NCBI RefSeq assembly: GCF_029639405.1
Contig: NZ_CP121274.1
Coordinates: 1,674,001 to 1,738,000, forward strand
DNA length: 64,000 bases
Direction: 5' to 3'
From: Microbacterium proteolyticum
Lineage (GTDB): Bacteria; Actinomycetota; Actinomycetes; Actinomycetales; Microbacteriaceae
Shown piece after piece: positions 25,480-33,985 of this stretch. Within the stretch, counting starts at the first letter, position 1. Every line of letters starts with the position of its first letter. The notes beneath the pieces were generated by a model that ran no database searches, was not told where the DNA came from, and saw only the letters and a list, made by a program, of their open reading frames with translations. The position numbers and the translations under genes are program-made.

Positions 25480-25496
25480 CTGTCAAGCGACAGAAA
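25480..25496. promoter_or_regulatory. Inverted-repeat operator in front of the carboxylase operon
   Basis: CTGTCAAGCGACAGAAA has CTGTC/GACAG arms and matches the site at 24487-24506 at 16 of 17 positions. It starts right after a TAATAC -10-like box (25474-25479) and ends beside the ribosome-binding site AGAGG, so a bound repressor would block transcription of the operon. Confidence 0.75.
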
Positions 25497-25506
25497 GAGG
25501 CTGCAC

Positions 25507-26346
25507 ATGGAAGGTCGTGTCGACGCTCTCGGCAACGTGGGGCGCGCCCGTGAGGACGCCCGCGCCCGTGCCGCACAGTCGGAATGGATGCCGTATCTCC
25601 CGCCCTCGACGGCTCCCTTCGCCCCGGAGGGGGTCGCCGCGGAAGACCTGCGCTGGGCCGAGACGGTGGCGCCGGGCGGCTACACGCACCTGCGCGTCGC
25701 CCGCGGCACACGCCTGCGCTTCACGGATCCCACCGGCGACGCGTGCGCGACCGTGCTCCTCTTCAACGCCGTCGAACCCGGCGAGCGACTCAACGTCGCG
25801 GACACGCAGAAGATCCCGTGGCAGGCGTACCTCGGCGAGGGCCACCCGCTGCTCTCGGGCGACGGCCGCGTCCTCGCGACGATCGCCGCCGACACCTCGG
25901 GCCACCACGACGCGTTCTGCGGCACCTCCACGGACGCCTGGAACGAGCAGCGGTACGGCGACGCGGCGCCCGAGGGTCCGTCGCCGTCGGGTCACGGTCT
26001 GCTGCGCCTCGCCGCGAGCAAGCACGGCCTGACCGTCCGCGACCTGCCGCCCGCGGTCTCGTTCTTCCAGGGTGTGCGCGCGAACCCCGAGGGCGACCTC
26101 GAGTGGCTCGGTTCCGCCGGTCCGGGGGCGTCGGTCGAGCTCGTCGCGGAACTGCCGTTGATCGTGCTGGTCGCCGACGTCCCGCACCCGCTCGACCCGC
26201 GCGAGGACTACATCGTCGGCCCGCTGCAGGTCACGGCGTGGGCGTCCGAGCCGACCGGCGAGGGGGATGCCGTGTTCTCCCTGACCCCCGAGCGCGAACG
26301 CGCCTACCGCAACAGCATCACGTACGCCGCCCTGGCCGGGCTCTGA
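25507..26346 (+). CDS. DUF1989 protein, urea-amidolyase-associated type 1 (candidate carboxyguanidine deiminase subunit)
   Basis: A 279-residue DUF1989 protein of the urea-carboxylase-associated type 1. It has conserved segments such as GDACATVLLFNA, ERLNVADTQKIPW, GHHDAFCGTSTDAWN and REDYIVGPLQVTAW. In characterised guanidine-degradation operons two DUF1989 proteins form the carboxyguanidine deiminase that converts carboxyguanidine to allophanate (recalled literature). It is first in a tight operon of four or five genes. AGAGG precedes the ATG. The pairing with a second DUF1989 gene favours guanidine rather than urea as the carboxylase substrate. Confidence 0.88.
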   Translation: MEGRVDALGNVGRAREDARARAAQSEWMPYLPPSTAPFAPEGVAAEDLRWAETVAPGGYTHLRVARGTRLRFTDPTGDACATVLLFNAVEPGERLNVADTQKIPWQAYLGEGHPLLSGDGRVLATIAADTSGHHDAFCGTSTDAWNEQRYGDAAPEGPSPSGHGLLRLAASKHGLTVRDLPPAVSFFQGVRANPEGDLEWLGSAGPGASVELVAELPLIVLVADVPHPLDPREDYIVGPLQVTAWASEPTGEGDAVFSLTPERERAYRNSITYAALAGL

Positions 26347-26358
26347 GCAGGAGTCGTC

Positions 26359-27039
26359 ATGATCACCACCGTTCCCGAACGTCCCGTCCACGCCGACGGC
26401 GTGCCCCTCGACTGGTCCGAGCCGCTCGTGCCCGGCGAGGTCGTGCTCGATGAGCGCGTCGCGCCGCGCGGACCGTGGTCGGGCATCGTCCGCGCCGGCG
26501 ACGTCCTGACGATCGTCGACGTGGGCGGCAACCAGTCCGCCGACTTCCTCGTCTACGCCGCCGACGACACCGACGAGCGCTACAGCGCCGCCGACACCAT
26601 CGCGTGGCAGCGCAACGTCTACGTCCGCACCGGCACGGTGCTGCGCAGCAACCTCGGCCTTCCGCTCATGACCGTGGTCGGCAACGAGGTCGACCGGCAG
26701 GACACGATCGGAGGCGCCTGCTCGAAGGAGTCGAACACCCTCCGCTACGGCCACCACACGATGTACCAGCACGGCTGCCGCGAGAACTTCCTCGCAGAGG
26801 CGGCCCGCTACGGTCTCGGCGCCCGCGACCTCGTGTCGAACCTCAACTGGTTCATGAACGTCCCGGTCGAGGAGGACGGATCGCTCGGCATCGTCGACGG
26901 CATGTCGGCGCCCGGGAAGGGCGTGGCCCTCCGCGCCGAGCGCGACGTGCTCGTGATCGTGTCGAACTGCCCGCAGATGAACAACCCGTGCAACGACTTC
27001 AGCTGCACGCCGCTGCGCATGGTGGTGACGCGCCCGTGA
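26359..27039 (+). CDS. DUF1989 protein, urea-amidolyase-associated type 2 (candidate carboxyguanidine deiminase subunit)
   Basis: A 226-residue DUF1989 protein of the type 2 subgroup. Conserved features include VGGNQSADFLVY, GGACSKESNTLRYGHH and CRENFLAEAARYGL near the middle, and SNCPQMNNPCNDF near the C-terminus; the Cys and His residues in these are candidates for a metal or catalytic site. It starts 13 bases after the type 1 gene, with AGGAG upstream, and its stop overlaps the GTG of the carboxylase gene. It is the likely partner subunit of the preceding protein. Confidence 0.88.
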   Translation: MITTVPERPVHADGVPLDWSEPLVPGEVVLDERVAPRGPWSGIVRAGDVLTIVDVGGNQSADFLVYAADDTDERYSAADTIAWQRNVYVRTGTVLRSNLGLPLMTVVGNEVDRQDTIGGACSKESNTLRYGHHTMYQHGCRENFLAEAARYGLGARDLVSNLNWFMNVPVEEDGSLGIVDGMSAPGKGVALRAERDVLVIVSNCPQMNNPCNDFSCTPLRMVVTRP

Positions 27040-30000
27040 CCGGTTTCGACACGCTCCTCGTCGCTAACCGCGGCGAGATCGCCCGCCGCATCCTGCGCTC
27101 GGCGCGCGAGCGGGGCCTCCGCACGGTCGCGGTCTTCTCGGACGCCGACCGCGCCGCGCCCCACGTCCGCGAGGCCGACGAGGCCGTGCGCCTCGGCCCC
27201 GCCCCCGCCGCGGAGTCGTACCTCCGCATCGACGCGATCCTCGACGCCGCCCGCGCCACGGGCGCCGGGGCGATCCACCCCGGGTACGGGTTCCTCGCCG
27301 AGAACGCCGACGCGGCACGCGCCGTCGAGGCGGCGGGGCTCGCGTGGGTCGGTCCGACGCCCGAGCAGCTCGAGGCCTTCGGTCTGAAGCACCGCGCGCG
27401 GGCGCTCGCCGAGGCCGCGGGTGTGCCGCTCCTCCCCGGCACCGGCGTGCTCGCGTCGGCCTCGGAGGCCGAGGCCGCGGCATCCGTCATCGGATACCCC
27501 GTGATGCTCAAGGCCACCGGCGGTGGCGGCGGCATCGGCATGCGCGTGTGCGCGGATGCCGACGAGCTCCGCGCCGCGTACGACGCGGTGGTCCGCCAGG
27601 CCGAGGCGAGCTTCGGCACGCCCGGGGTGTTCCTGGAGAAGTTCGTGCGCCCCGCGCGGCACGTCGAAGTGCAGCTCTTCGGCGACGGCGCGGGCCGCGT
27701 CGCGGTCCTCGGCGACCGCGACTGCTCGCCGCAGCGCCGGAACCAGAAGGTCGTCGAGGAGGCACCGGCGCCCGGACTCCCCGACGCGGTGCGTGCGGAA
27801 CTGCACCGCACCGCGGCGGCCCTGGCATCCGGCATCCGGTACCGCTCCGCCGGAACCGCGGAGTTCGTCTATGACCCGATCGCCGAGCGCGCGTACTTCC
27901 TCGAGGTCAACGCGCGCCTGCAGGTCGAGCACCCCGTCACCGAGGCGGTCTTCGGCGTCGACCTGGTCGGCCTGATGCTCGATCTCGCCGGCGGCGGCCC
28001 CGACGCCGTGCCGGACGCCCTGTTCGCGGAAGCCCGCGAACCGCGCGGACACGCGGTCGAGGCCCGCATCTACGCCGAGGACCCCGACCGCGGCAACACC
28101 CCATCGACCGGACTCGTCACCGCCGTGCAGCTGCCCGAGGGCGATGGCATCCGCGTCGATGCGTGGGTCGAGGCCGGCAGCGAGGTCTCGCCGTTCTACG
28201 ACCCGCTGCTGGGCAAGGTCATCGCGCACGGCGCCGACCGCGACGCGGCCCTCGACCGGCTCTCCGCCGCGCTCGCCGACACGCGCATCGACGGCATCGT
28301 GACGGGCGCCGGCATGATCCGCGAGATCGTGAACGACCCGCGCGTCCGTGCCGTCGCGCACGACACCGGGACCCTCGACGACGCGCACGACCCCGACCCG
28401 CGCATCGACGTCGTGGATGCCGGCATGCTCACGACCGTGCAGGACCTGCCCGGACGCGTGGGGTACTGGCAGATCGGCGTCCCGCCGTCCGGGCCCATGG
28501 ATGCCGTGTCCTTCCGCGAGGCCAACCTCGCCGTCGGCAACCCCGAGGGGGCGCCGGGCCTGGAGATCACGCTGACCGGTCCGACCCTGCGCTTCAGCGT
28601 GGACTCGGTCGTCGCCGTGACGGGAGCGCCGGTCACGGTCGAGGTCGACGGTGTCGCCGCCCCGCAGTGGGAGCCGATCGAGGTTCCCGCGGGCGGCGTG
28701 CTGCGCATCGGCACCGCCGAGGGCCCGGGCATGCGGGTGTTCCTCGCCGTGCGCGGCGGCATCGACGTGCCGTCGTACCTCGGGAGCGCGTCGACCTTCA
28801 CGCTCGGCGGCTTCGGCGGGCACGGCGGCCGCGCGCTCGTGACCGGAGACGTGCTGCGCCCGGGGACTGCGGCGGTCGCCGCCCCGGCACCGATCCCCGC
28901 GGCGAGGCGCCCGCACCTCGACACGACGTGGGTCCTCGCGGTGACCGAGGGGCCGCACGGCGCCCCCGAGTTCTTCACGCGCGCCGACATCGACGCGCTG
29001 TACTCCGCGGAGTACCGCGTGCAGGTCAACTCCGCCCGCACCGGCGTGCGGCTCACCGGCCCGAAGCCGGCGTGGGCGCGCACCGACGGCGGCGAGGCGG
29101 GGCTGCACCCCTCGAACATCCACGACACGCCCTACGCCGTCGGCGCGCTCGACTTCACCGGCGATACCCCCGTGCTCCTCGGCCCCGACGGGCCGAGCCT
29201 CGGCGGGTTCGTGTGCCCGGTGGTCGTGGCATCCGGGGATCTCTGGAAGCTCGGGCAGCTGCGGCCGGGCGACGTCGTGCGGTTCGCGCCGGTGCGCGAG
29301 GCCGATGCGGCCACGCTCGACCCGGCGATCGCCGCCCCCGCCCTCGTCGGCACCGGCGACGGCGACGACGGCGTGATCGCCTTGCGCGAGGCCGAGGTCG
29401 AGGGGGAGCGCGTCCTCCGCCCGCGGACGACGTACCGCCGCGACGGCGACGACAACGTCCTCGTCGAGTTCGGCGACCAGGTGCTCGACCTGGGGCTGCG
29501 CATGCGCGTGCACGCGCTGCAGGAACGCCTCGCGCACGAGGCGCCGAGAGGGATCCTCGACGTCACCCCCGGCATCCGGTCGCTCCAGGTGCACACGGAT
29601 GCCTCGGTGCTGCGCGCGTCGCAACTCGTGGGATTGCTGCGCGAACTCGACGACGACCTGCCGCCCACGTCCGAGCTCGTCGTGCCGTCGCGCGAGGTGC
29701 GGCTGCCGCTGTCGTGGGACGACCCCGCGACGCGTCTGGCGATCGAGCGGTACATGGCGGGCGTCCGCGACGACGCCCCGTGGACGCCGTGGAACATCGA
29801 GTTCATCCGCCGCATCAACGGCCTCGACAGCGTCGACGACGTCTACCGCACCGTGTTCGACGCGCAGTACCTCGTGATGGGGCTCGGCGACGTGTACCTC
29901 GGGGCGCCGGTGGCGACACCGCTCGACCCGCGCCACCGCCTGGTCACGACGAAGTACAACCCGGCGCGCACGTGGACGGCCGAGAACTCCGTCGGCATCG

Positions 30001-30638
30001 GCGGCGCGTACATGTGCATCTACGGCATGGAGGGCCCGGGCGGCTACCAGTTCGTTGGCCGTACCGTGCAGATCTGGAACCGTTTCCGCCGCGGCGGGCT
30101 GTTCGCCGAGAACCCGTGGGCGCTGCGATTCTTCGACCGCATCCGCTGGTACCCCGTCTCGGCCGAGGAACTCCTCGACCTCCGGGCGGACGTGGATGCC
30201 GGGCGCGGGAATTTCGAGACCGTTGAGGGCGAGTTCGCCCTGGCGGAGTACGAGCGGTTCCTCGCCGACGAGGCGCCGGGGATCGAGGCGTTCCGCGAGC
30301 GCCAACGCCGCGCTTTCGACGAGGAGCGCGAGCGGTGGCGCGCGAGCGGCGAGTTCGACCGCGTCGACGAGGCACCGGCCGCGGCCCCGACCGCGGGCCG
30401 CGAACTGCCGCCCGGAACGGTGGGGGTGACCGCGCCGTTCGCCGCCGCGGTCTGGCGCGTGGATGCCGCTCAGGGAGCGGCCGTGCAGAAGGAAGAGAAG
30501 ATGATCGTGCTGGAGGCGATGAAGATGGAGACCCCGATCGGGTCGCCGGTGACGGGGACCGTCGCCGAGGTGTTCGTACGGCCCGGCGAGACCGTGGCCG
30601 CGGGCCAGCTGCTCGCCGCCGTGGCGGTGGACGCGTGA
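27036..30638 (+). CDS. Biotin-dependent urea/guanidine carboxylase
   Basis: A 1200-residue multidomain enzyme. Residues about 1-450 are a biotin carboxylase with the ATP-binding loop KATGGGGGIGMRV and the motif EVNARLQVEHPVTE. Residues about 455-770 match the KipA/AHS2 part of the carboxyltransferase (DAGMLTTVQDLPGRVGYW). Residues about 800-1010 match the KipI/AHS1 part (PLDPRHRLVTTKYNPARTW). The C-terminal biotinyl domain carries K1163 in EAMKMET. It carboxylates urea to allophanate or guanidine to carboxyguanidine. The two upstream DUF1989 genes and the downstream allophanate hydrolase favour guanidine. The GTG start overlaps the previous stop. Confidence 0.94.
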   Translation: MTGFDTLLVANRGEIARRILRSARERGLRTVAVFSDADRAAPHVREADEAVRLGPAPAAESYLRIDAILDAARATGAGAIHPGYGFLAENADAARAVEAAGLAWVGPTPEQLEAFGLKHRARALAEAAGVPLLPGTGVLASASEAEAAASVIGYPVMLKATGGGGGIGMRVCADADELRAAYDAVVRQAEASFGTPGVFLEKFVRPARHVEVQLFGDGAGRVAVLGDRDCSPQRRNQKVVEEAPAPGLPDAVRAELHRTAAALASGIRYRSAGTAEFVYDPIAERAYFLEVNARLQVEHPVTEAVFGVDLVGLMLDLAGGGPDAVPDALFAEAREPRGHAVEARIYAEDPDRGNTPSTGLVTAVQLPEGDGIRVDAWVEAGSEVSPFYDPLLGKVIAHGADRDAALDRLSAALADTRIDGIVTGAGMIREIVNDPRVRAVAHDTGTLDDAHDPDPRIDVVDAGMLTTVQDLPGRVGYWQIGVPPSGPMDAVSFREANLAVGNPEGAPGLEITLTGPTLRFSVDSVVAVTGAPVTVEVDGVAAPQWEPIEVPAGGVLRIGTAEGPGMRVFLAVRGGIDVPSYLGSASTFTLGGFGGHGGRALVTGDVLRPGTAAVAAPAPIPAARRPHLDTTWVLAVTEGPHGAPEFFTRADIDALYSAEYRVQVNSARTGVRLTGPKPAWARTDGGEAGLHPSNIHDTPYAVGALDFTGDTPVLLGPDGPSLGGFVCPVVVASGDLWKLGQLRPGDVVRFAPVREADAATLDPAIAAPALVGTGDGDDGVIALREAEVEGERVLRPRTTYRRDGDDNVLVEFGDQVLDLGLRMRVHALQERLAHEAPRGILDVTPGIRSLQVHTDASVLRASQLVGLLRELDDDLPPTSELVVPSREVRLPLSWDDPATRLAIERYMAGVRDDAPWTPWNIEFIRRINGLDSVDDVYRTVFDAQYLVMGLGDVYLGAPVATPLDPRHRLVTTKYNPARTWTAENSVGIGGAYMCIYGMEGPGGYQFVGRTVQIWNRFRRGGLFAENPWALRFFDRIRWYPVSAEELLDLRADVDAGRGNFETVEGEFALAEYERFLADEAPGIEAFRERQRRAFDEERERWRASGEFDRVDEAPAAAPTAGRELPPGTVGVTAPFAAAVWRVDAAQGAAVQKEEKMIVLEAMKMETPIGSPVTGTVAEVFVRPGETVAAGQLLAAVAVDA

Positions 30639-32305
30639 GCGCCGTCGAGCGGGTCCGCGCCGCGTACGCCCGGATGCGCGAGGTCGACCGCCCCGAGGTG
30701 TGGATCACGGTCCGCGACGAGGACGACGCGCTCGCTGAGGCGGCCGAGGTCGATCTCGGCGTCGCGGCGGGGGAGCGCCTGCCGCTCGCCGGCACCGTCG
30801 TCGCGGTGAAGGACAACATCGATGTCGAGGGGATGCCGACCACCGCCGGGAGCCGCGCGTACGCGTACCGTCCCGAGCGTGACGCGACCGCGGTGGCGCG
30901 CCTGCGCGCGGCCGGGGCCGTGGTGATCGGCAAGACGAACCTCGACCAGTTCGCCACCGGACTCGTGGGGACCCGGAGCCCCTTCGGGGCCGTCCGCAAC
31001 GCGTGGGACCCGACGCGCATCTCGGGCGGCTCCAGCTCGGGGTCGGCCGTGGCCGTGGCCCTCGGCGTCGTCGACCTCGCGCTCGGCACCGACACGGCCG
31101 GTTCCGGTCGCGTGCCCGCGGCGCTCAACGGCATCGTCGGCGTGAAGCCCACGGTCGGGCTCGTGCCCGCCACCGGCGTCGTGCCCGCGTGCCGCACGCT
31201 CGACTGCGTCACCGTGTTCGCGCGCGACCTGTCCGACGCCCGCGCCGCCGCCGAGCTCATGGCCGGCCCCGACGGGATCGACCCGCTCGGCCGCGAGGAC
31301 CGCCCCGCCCCGCCGCTCGACGCGCGCCCGCGCGTGGCCATCCCGACGCCCGATCACCTCGAGGGCCTCGCCGACGGCTGGGCCGAAGCCTTCGCCGGTG
31401 TCGTCGCCGCGCTCGCCGCCTCGGGCGTGGAGATCGTCGAGGTCGATATCGCGCCGCTCCTCGAAGCGGCGTCGCTGCTGTACGGCGGCGCGTTCGTCGC
31501 GGAGCGCACCGCGGCCGTCGGCGACTTCATCGCGGCCCACCCCGAGCTCGTCGGCACCGACCTCGACCCGACGGTGGCCGGGATCGTGCTCGGCGGGGCC
31601 GAGGCGCGGGCCGCGGACTACTTCCGCGACCGCGAGCGTCTCGACCGCCTCGGGGCGGAGGGGCTGCGCCGACTCGACGGGACCGTGGCGCTGCTCACAC
31701 CGACGACCACGTGGCATCCGACCCTCGACGAGGTCGCGGCCGACCCGGTCGGCGCGAACAGCCGCATGGGCCGGTACACGAACTTCGCGAACCTGCTCGA
31801 CAGGAGCGCCCTCGCCGTCCCCGCCGGGGTGGTGGGTGGCCGCGCGTTCGGCGTGATGCTCACCGGTGCGCCGTTCGCCGACCGCACGCTCGCGCAGCTC
31901 GCCGAGCGCATCCAGGCGCCGTCCGTCGACCTCCTCGTCGTGGGCGCGCACCTGCGCGGGCAGCCGCTGAACCACCAGCTCGTCGCCGCGGGCGGAACAT
32001 TTATCGCCGAGGTCGAGACCGCCGCGCAGTACCGGCTCTACGCCCTCGACACGGTTCCGCCGAAGCCGGGCCTCGCCCGCGCGGCCGAGGGCGGCGCCGC
32101 GATCGCGGGGGAGGTGTGGCGGCTTCCGGCCGCCGGGTTCGGACGCTTCGTCGCGGATCTGCCCGCCCCCATGGGCATCGGTTCCGCCGTGCTTGCGGAC
32201 GGGTCGAGTGTCGCCGGCTTCCTGTGCGAGGCCGTCGCGCTGGAGGGTGCGACCGACATCACCGCCCACGGCGGCTGGCGCGCGTACCGGGCGGCGACGG
32301 CGTGA
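30635..32305 (+). CDS. atzF: Allophanate hydrolase
   Basis: A 556-residue enzyme: an amidase-signature domain followed by a C-terminal domain of about 130 residues typical of allophanate hydrolase (VGAHLRGQPLNHQL through GFGRFVADLPAPMGIG). The triad is K59 (VAVKDNIDV), S133 in ISGGSSSGS and S157 in TDTAGSGR. It converts allophanate to two ammonia and two carbon dioxide, completing urea or guanidine nitrogen release. The GTG overlaps the carboxylase stop, so the two steps are co-translated. Confidence 0.95.
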   Translation: MSAVERVRAAYARMREVDRPEVWITVRDEDDALAEAAEVDLGVAAGERLPLAGTVVAVKDNIDVEGMPTTAGSRAYAYRPERDATAVARLRAAGAVVIGKTNLDQFATGLVGTRSPFGAVRNAWDPTRISGGSSSGSAVAVALGVVDLALGTDTAGSGRVPAALNGIVGVKPTVGLVPATGVVPACRTLDCVTVFARDLSDARAAAELMAGPDGIDPLGREDRPAPPLDARPRVAIPTPDHLEGLADGWAEAFAGVVAALAASGVEIVEVDIAPLLEAASLLYGGAFVAERTAAVGDFIAAHPELVGTDLDPTVAGIVLGGAEARAADYFRDRERLDRLGAEGLRRLDGTVALLTPTTTWHPTLDEVAADPVGANSRMGRYTNFANLLDRSALAVPAGVVGGRAFGVMLTGAPFADRTLAQLAERIQAPSVDLLVVGAHLRGQPLNHQLVAAGGTFIAEVETAAQYRLYALDTVPPKPGLARAAEGGAAIAGEVWRLPAAGFGRFVADLPAPMGIGSAVLADGSSVAGFLCEAVALEGATDITAHGGWRAYRAATA

Positions 32306-33132
32306 GCTCGACGGTCGTCGATCACGCCGACCTGCCGCCGCTGCGGCTCGGCGGCCGGCCGCGGCGCCTGGTCCCGATGGTCGTGGGGTACGAGCCGATC
32401 CCCGAGGCCGTGTCCCTCCACGGCGGCAGCAGCTTCCGGTTCCTCATGGAGCCGGTGACCGCGGTCGCGGTCGTGTTCGACGAGGGGTGGGTGCTCGTCG
32501 ACGGCGGGTTCGACCCGGCGCGCATCCGCGACCGCGCGACGCGCACGGCATCCTTCGACTACGAGAACTACACGCCGATCGTTCCGCCCGGCGACCCGTT
32601 GGTCGACCAGATCGCCGAGGCGGGGCTCGACCTCGGCGATCTCGCGGCGGCGCTGCTCACGCACTCGCACTTCGACCACACCGGTGCCGCCCGCCTGCTC
32701 ACTCCCGATCAGCCGCTGCTGCTGCAGCGGAGGGAGTGGCAGCACGTCAACCAGACCACCGACGCCCGCGGGAACTTCCTCTTCCACGCCGACCTCGACC
32801 GCGACGGCCTCACGCTCGGCCTGCTCGACGGCGATACGCCCCTGGCTGCGGGTCTCACCGCGATCGACACGTCGGGGCACACCCCGGGGCACCAGTCGTT
32901 CGCCGTGGAGCTGCCGGAGCGCACCGTCGTCCTGGCCGGAGACGCCGCGGACCTGCTCGACAACATCGAGCGTGAGGTCCGCTGCGGTTCGACGGTGGGC
33001 GACGACGGCCCCGCGCTCGCCGATCGCGCGATCTCCCGCCTGGCCTCCCTGCACCGGGCTCCGTCGTCCGAGGTGTGGCCCGCCCATGACCCCGCTTTCC
33101 CGGTCTGGTCGGCGATCGTCCGCTCCCGCTGA
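32302..33132 (+). CDS. Metallo-beta-lactamase-fold hydrolase
   Basis: A 276-residue MBL-fold protein with the metal motif THSHFDHTG, then DTSGHTPGH and LAGDAADL, and a last His in VWPAHDP. The arrangement resembles the N-acyl-homoserine lactonase/hydroxyacyl hydrolase branch. The GTG start overlaps the stop of the allophanate hydrolase gene, so it belongs to the same operon, although no MBL hydrolase is part of the known guanidine route. It may open a cyclic side product (inference). Confidence 0.88.
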   Translation: MSSTVVDHADLPPLRLGGRPRRLVPMVVGYEPIPEAVSLHGGSSFRFLMEPVTAVAVVFDEGWVLVDGGFDPARIRDRATRTASFDYENYTPIVPPGDPLVDQIAEAGLDLGDLAAALLTHSHFDHTGAARLLTPDQPLLLQRREWQHVNQTTDARGNFLFHADLDRDGLTLGLLDGDTPLAAGLTAIDTSGHTPGHQSFAVELPERTVVLAGDAADLLDNIEREVRCGSTVGDDGPALADRAISRLASLHRAPSSEVWPAHDPAFPVWSAIVRSR

Positions 33133-33145
33133 CCCCCGCCGCTTG

Positions 33146-33213
33146 GGGCGTGAGTCGCCAAGATTTGTCGCCTCCGCGGCCGGCGAAGCGACAAATCCTG
33201 GCGACTCACGCCC
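33146..33213. repeat. Long inverted repeat between operons
   Basis: Two 26-bp arms (33146-33171 and 33188-33213) match at 25 of 26 positions around a 16-base spacer, beginning GGGCGTGAGTCGCCA. The repeat lies between the MBL gene and pxpA. Transcribed RNA would form a very stable hairpin, which could end or process the operon transcript; it may instead be a dispersed palindromic element. Confidence 0.75.
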
Positions 33214-33238
33214 GCAAAGCGTGGGTAGCGTGAGGGGC

Positions 33239-33985
33239 GTGGACCTCAACGCCGACCTCGGAGAGACGCGCGACGGGATGCCGACCGCCGACGACGAAGC
33301 CATGTTCGCGGTCATCAGCAGCGCCTCCGTCGCGTGCGGCGGGCATGCGGGCGACGACGCCTCGATGCGGGCCTCGGTCGAGCGCGCGGCGCGGTTCGGC
33401 GTCGCGATCGGCGCGCACCCGTCGTACGAGGACCGCGCGAACTTCGGCCGCATCCGCCGCGATCCGCCCGCGTCCGAGTTGCGCGCGAGCGTGGCCCGTC
33501 AGCTCGACGCCCTGGAGGCCGCCGGCGCCGACCTCCGCTACGTGAAGCCGCACGGTGCGCTGTACCACGCGGTCTCCGCCGACCCGGTGCAGGCCGCCGC
33601 GGTCGTCGCCGCGGTCGCCGACCACTCCGCCCGCCTCGGCCGACCCCTGCCCGTGCTCGGCCTGCCGGGTGCGATCGTCGAGGCCGCGGCATCCGCGGGA
33701 CTCCCGTTCGTGCCCGAGGCGTTCCTCGACCGCGGGTACACGGCACGCGGCGGGCTCGTGCCGCGCGACCAGCCGGGAGCGCTCATCGACGACCCCGCTC
33801 GCGTCGCCGACCGCGCACTGCGCCTGGCCCTCGAGGGGACGGTGGATGCCGTCGACGGCACGACCCTGACCGTGGATGCCGCGTCCCTGTGCCTGCACGG
33901 CGACACCCCCGCCGCGGTCGCCATGGCCCGTGCCGTGCGCGCGGCGCTGGACGCGGCGCATATAGAGGTCCGCGCGCCGTGGTGA
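33239..33985 (+). CDS. pxpA: 5-oxoprolinase subunit PxpA (LamB/YcsF family)
   Basis: A 248-residue LamB/YcsF-family protein, normal length. The signature opening DLNADLGE, then SVACGGHAGD, GAHPSYED, VKPHGALYH and CLHGDTP near the end are all present. With PxpB and PxpC it forms the ATP-dependent prokaryotic 5-oxoprolinase that opens 5-oxoproline to glutamate. GTG at 33239 is the start nearest to the conserved N-terminus; an upstream extension would run through the palindrome. The stop overlaps the GTG of the fused pxpB-pxpC gene. Confidence 0.92.
   Translation: MDLNADLGETRDGMPTADDEAMFAVISSASVACGGHAGDDASMRASVERAARFGVAIGAHPSYEDRANFGRIRRDPPASELRASVARQLDALEAAGADLRYVKPHGALYHAVSADPVQAAAVVAAVADHSARLGRPLPVLGLPGAIVEAAASAGLPFVPEAFLDRGYTARGGLVPRDQPGALIDDPARVADRALRLALEGTVDAVDGTTLTVDAASLCLHGDTPAAVAMARAVRAALDAAHIEVRAPW

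Noticed and set aside
25421..25506. A guanidine riboswitch in front of the carboxylase operon
   Set aside because: The gap is only about 85 bp and holds an inverted-repeat operator. No riboswitch-like paired structure was visible.
24611..26032. A 473-codon plus-strand frame across the TetR gene and operator region
   Set aside because: It runs antisense to a clear TetR helix-turn-helix gene and through the palindromic repeat, with no family resemblance.
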